Source: Desulfobacterales bacterium (GTDB taxonomy: Bacteria > Desulfobacterota > Desulfobacteria > Desulfobacterales > SURF-7). From it: a DNA stretch of 40,536 bases. Shown here piece after piece: positions 39,361 to 40,536 of the stretch. Made by a program: the position numbers and the translations under genes. The number at the start of each line of letters is the position of its first letter. Positions within the stretch are counted from its first letter, which is position 1. The notes under the pieces were generated by a model that did not search any database, was not told where the DNA came from, and saw nothing but the letters and a program-made list of their open reading frames with translations. The stretch covers positions 1 through 40,536 of the forward strand of contig JABHLN010000026.1 in assembly GCA_018693105.1 (NCBI GenBank), read 5' to 3'.

Positions 39361-39909
39361 ATGGATAATATTAAAAATATAATTGAAAGCCTGCTTTTTG
39401 TTTCAGATAAACCACTTAAAATCGAACAGATCAAAATTGTGCTTGAGGAGGCAGAAACAAAAGAGATTCGTAATGCTTTGTCGGAAATGATGGAAGAATA
39501 TGATACTCGCAAAAGCAGTTTTTACCTCAGTGAGGTTGCCAATGGATTTCAGCTTCGTACAAGGCCCGAATACAAAAAATGGATATCTCGCCTTATACAG
39601 CCGAGTCCTTTCCGTATGAGTAGTGCGGCTATGGAAACGCTTGCAATTATTGCGTACAGACAACCAATAATAAGGGCTGACATTGAGCATATTCGAGGAG
39701 TTGACTCAGGAGGTATAATTCGTAACCTTATGGAAAAAAAACTGGTAAGAGTTCTAGGGCGAAAAGATATCCCCGGACGTCCTCTTATATATTCAACCAC
39801 AAAACATTTCCTGGAATTATTTAACTTAAAAAATTTAAAAGATCTGCCGTCTGTTAAAGAAATTGCAGAACTTAAAGACCTTGCGAACATTGAGGACCCT
39901 ACAGAGTAA
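39361..39909 (+). CDS. scpB: Segregation and condensation protein B
   Basis: NIIESLLFVSDKPLKIEQI, LSEVANGFQLRTRPEYKKWI, AMETLAIIAYRQPIIRADIEHIRGVDSGGIIRNLMEKKLVRVLGRKDIPGRPLIYSTT. Confidence 0.96.
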   Translation: MDNIKNIIESLLFVSDKPLKIEQIKIVLEEAETKEIRNALSEMMEEYDTRKSSFYLSEVANGFQLRTRPEYKKWISRLIQPSPFRMSSAAMETLAIIAYRQPIIRADIEHIRGVDSGGIIRNLMEKKLVRVLGRKDIPGRPLIYSTTKHFLELFNLKNLKDLPSVKEIAELKDLANIEDPTE

Positions 39910-39996
39910 ATATAACTGATTAATAATTGATCATCTGATTATTTTATTTTCCTTATAAACAATATAAAATATGTTATTTAATAACTGGGATCAAAA

Positions 39997-40491
39997 ATGC
40001 CGATATATGAATTTTATTGTAAAAACTGCAATACCATCTTTAATTTTTTCTCACAAAGAATAAATACAACTAAAAAACCCAAATGCCCTGAATGTAAAAC
40101 TAAAATCCTTTCGAGACAAATGTCTGTTTTTGCATATACTGGAAGCGCAAAAGAAAACAGTGAAATTGAGGGTCTTCCTTTTGATGAAAACAAAATGGAA
40201 AAAGCAATGCATCTGCTGGAAAGAGAGGCAGAAAATATCAATGAAGATGATCCTCGGCAGGCTGCAGACCTAATGCGTAAGCTAACTGACATGACCGGCC
40301 TTGAACTTGGAGATGGTATCAATGAAGCATTAAGCAGAATGGAACAAGGAGAGGATCCCGATGTAATCGAAGCTGAAATGGGCGATATTCTTGATGGGCA
40401 GGATCCTTTTCTCCTATCCGGGAAAAAAGGAAAAAAAAGGAAATCAAAACTATCAGAGCCTTTTAGAGATAACAAATTATACGATCTTTAG
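39997..40491 (+). CDS. FmdB-type zinc ribbon protein with long acidic C-terminal extension
   Basis: MPIYEFYCKNCNTIFNFF...PKCPECKTKILSRQMSVFAY: CxxC...CxxC zinc ribbon. Confidence 0.85.
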   Translation: MPIYEFYCKNCNTIFNFFSQRINTTKKPKCPECKTKILSRQMSVFAYTGSAKENSEIEGLPFDENKMEKAMHLLEREAENINEDDPRQAADLMRKLTDMTGLELGDGINEALSRMEQGEDPDVIEAEMGDILDGQDPFLLSGKKGKKRKSKLSEPFRDNKLYDL

Positions 40492-40495
40492 CTCT

Positions 40496-40536
40496 TGAGG
40501 AACTCGTAAAAAGTATAACCGATGGCTAAGTAAAAA
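40496..40536 (+). repeat. Dispersed repeat copy 3: module A, truncated by the window end
   Basis: TGAGGAACTCGTAAAAAGTATAACCGATGG (40496-40525) matches 25/30 with 30246-30275. The following ctaagtaaaaa resembles ataagaaaaat. Starts 4 nt after the FmdB stop. Confidence 0.7.

Noticed and set aside
40014-40475. 153-aa minus-strand ORF
   Set aside because: Antisense to the FmdB-type gene, S/F/L-rich shadow frame.
1-40536. CRISPR array, tRNA, rRNA, transposase or prophage genes
   Set aside because: None found by eye: no regularly spaced direct repeats, no tRNA-like cloverleaf recognised, no transposase/integrase motifs in the ORF translations. Not an exhaustive search.

Overview
The window looks like a chromosomal cell-envelope region from a Gram-negative bacterium, probably a Desulfobacterota (delta-proteobacterial) relative. 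That placement is inferred from gene content and order, not from a search. Part 1 (about 1-9.1 kb) is a surface-polysaccharide or LPS decoration cluster. It holds an MBOAT C-terminus, two SGNH-like proteins, an FkbM methyltransferase, two hexapeptide acetyltransferases, three glycosyltransferases and a sulfotransferase-like P-loop protein. Part 2 (about 28.1 down to 9.2 kb, minus strand) is a nearly continuous envelope-biogenesis super-operon: lolC/E-lolD-bamA-skp/ompH-lpxD-fabZ-lpxA-lpxI-(Gfo/Idh/MocA oxidoreductase)-lpxB-(DUF374 acyltransferase)-msbA-lptF-lptG-waaA-lpxK. Part 3 (28.3-40.5 kb) holds lysS, a PilS-like histidine kinase, pilC/gspF, a radical SAM protein, a DHH-CBS-CBS-poly(A)polymerase fusion, trpS, scpA, scpB and an FmdB-type zinc ribbon protein. 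No obviously new defence or mobile system is visible. The main points for follow-up are: (i) a dispersed two-module repeat family, with three copies of one module and two of the other, that sits against gene 3' ends and shares a DELVKSIFDG-like reading frame; in one copy that frame extends into a 27-codon micro-ORF overlapping the lpxI stop; (ii) a dehydrogenase between lpxI and lpxB with no obvious partner; (iii) BamA with a TolB-N/CsgG-like N-terminal extension and a Ca-binding-like DxDGDGDxDGDD loop beside the RGF motif; (iv) a ~130 bp inverted-repeat-bounded element just upstream of trpS.
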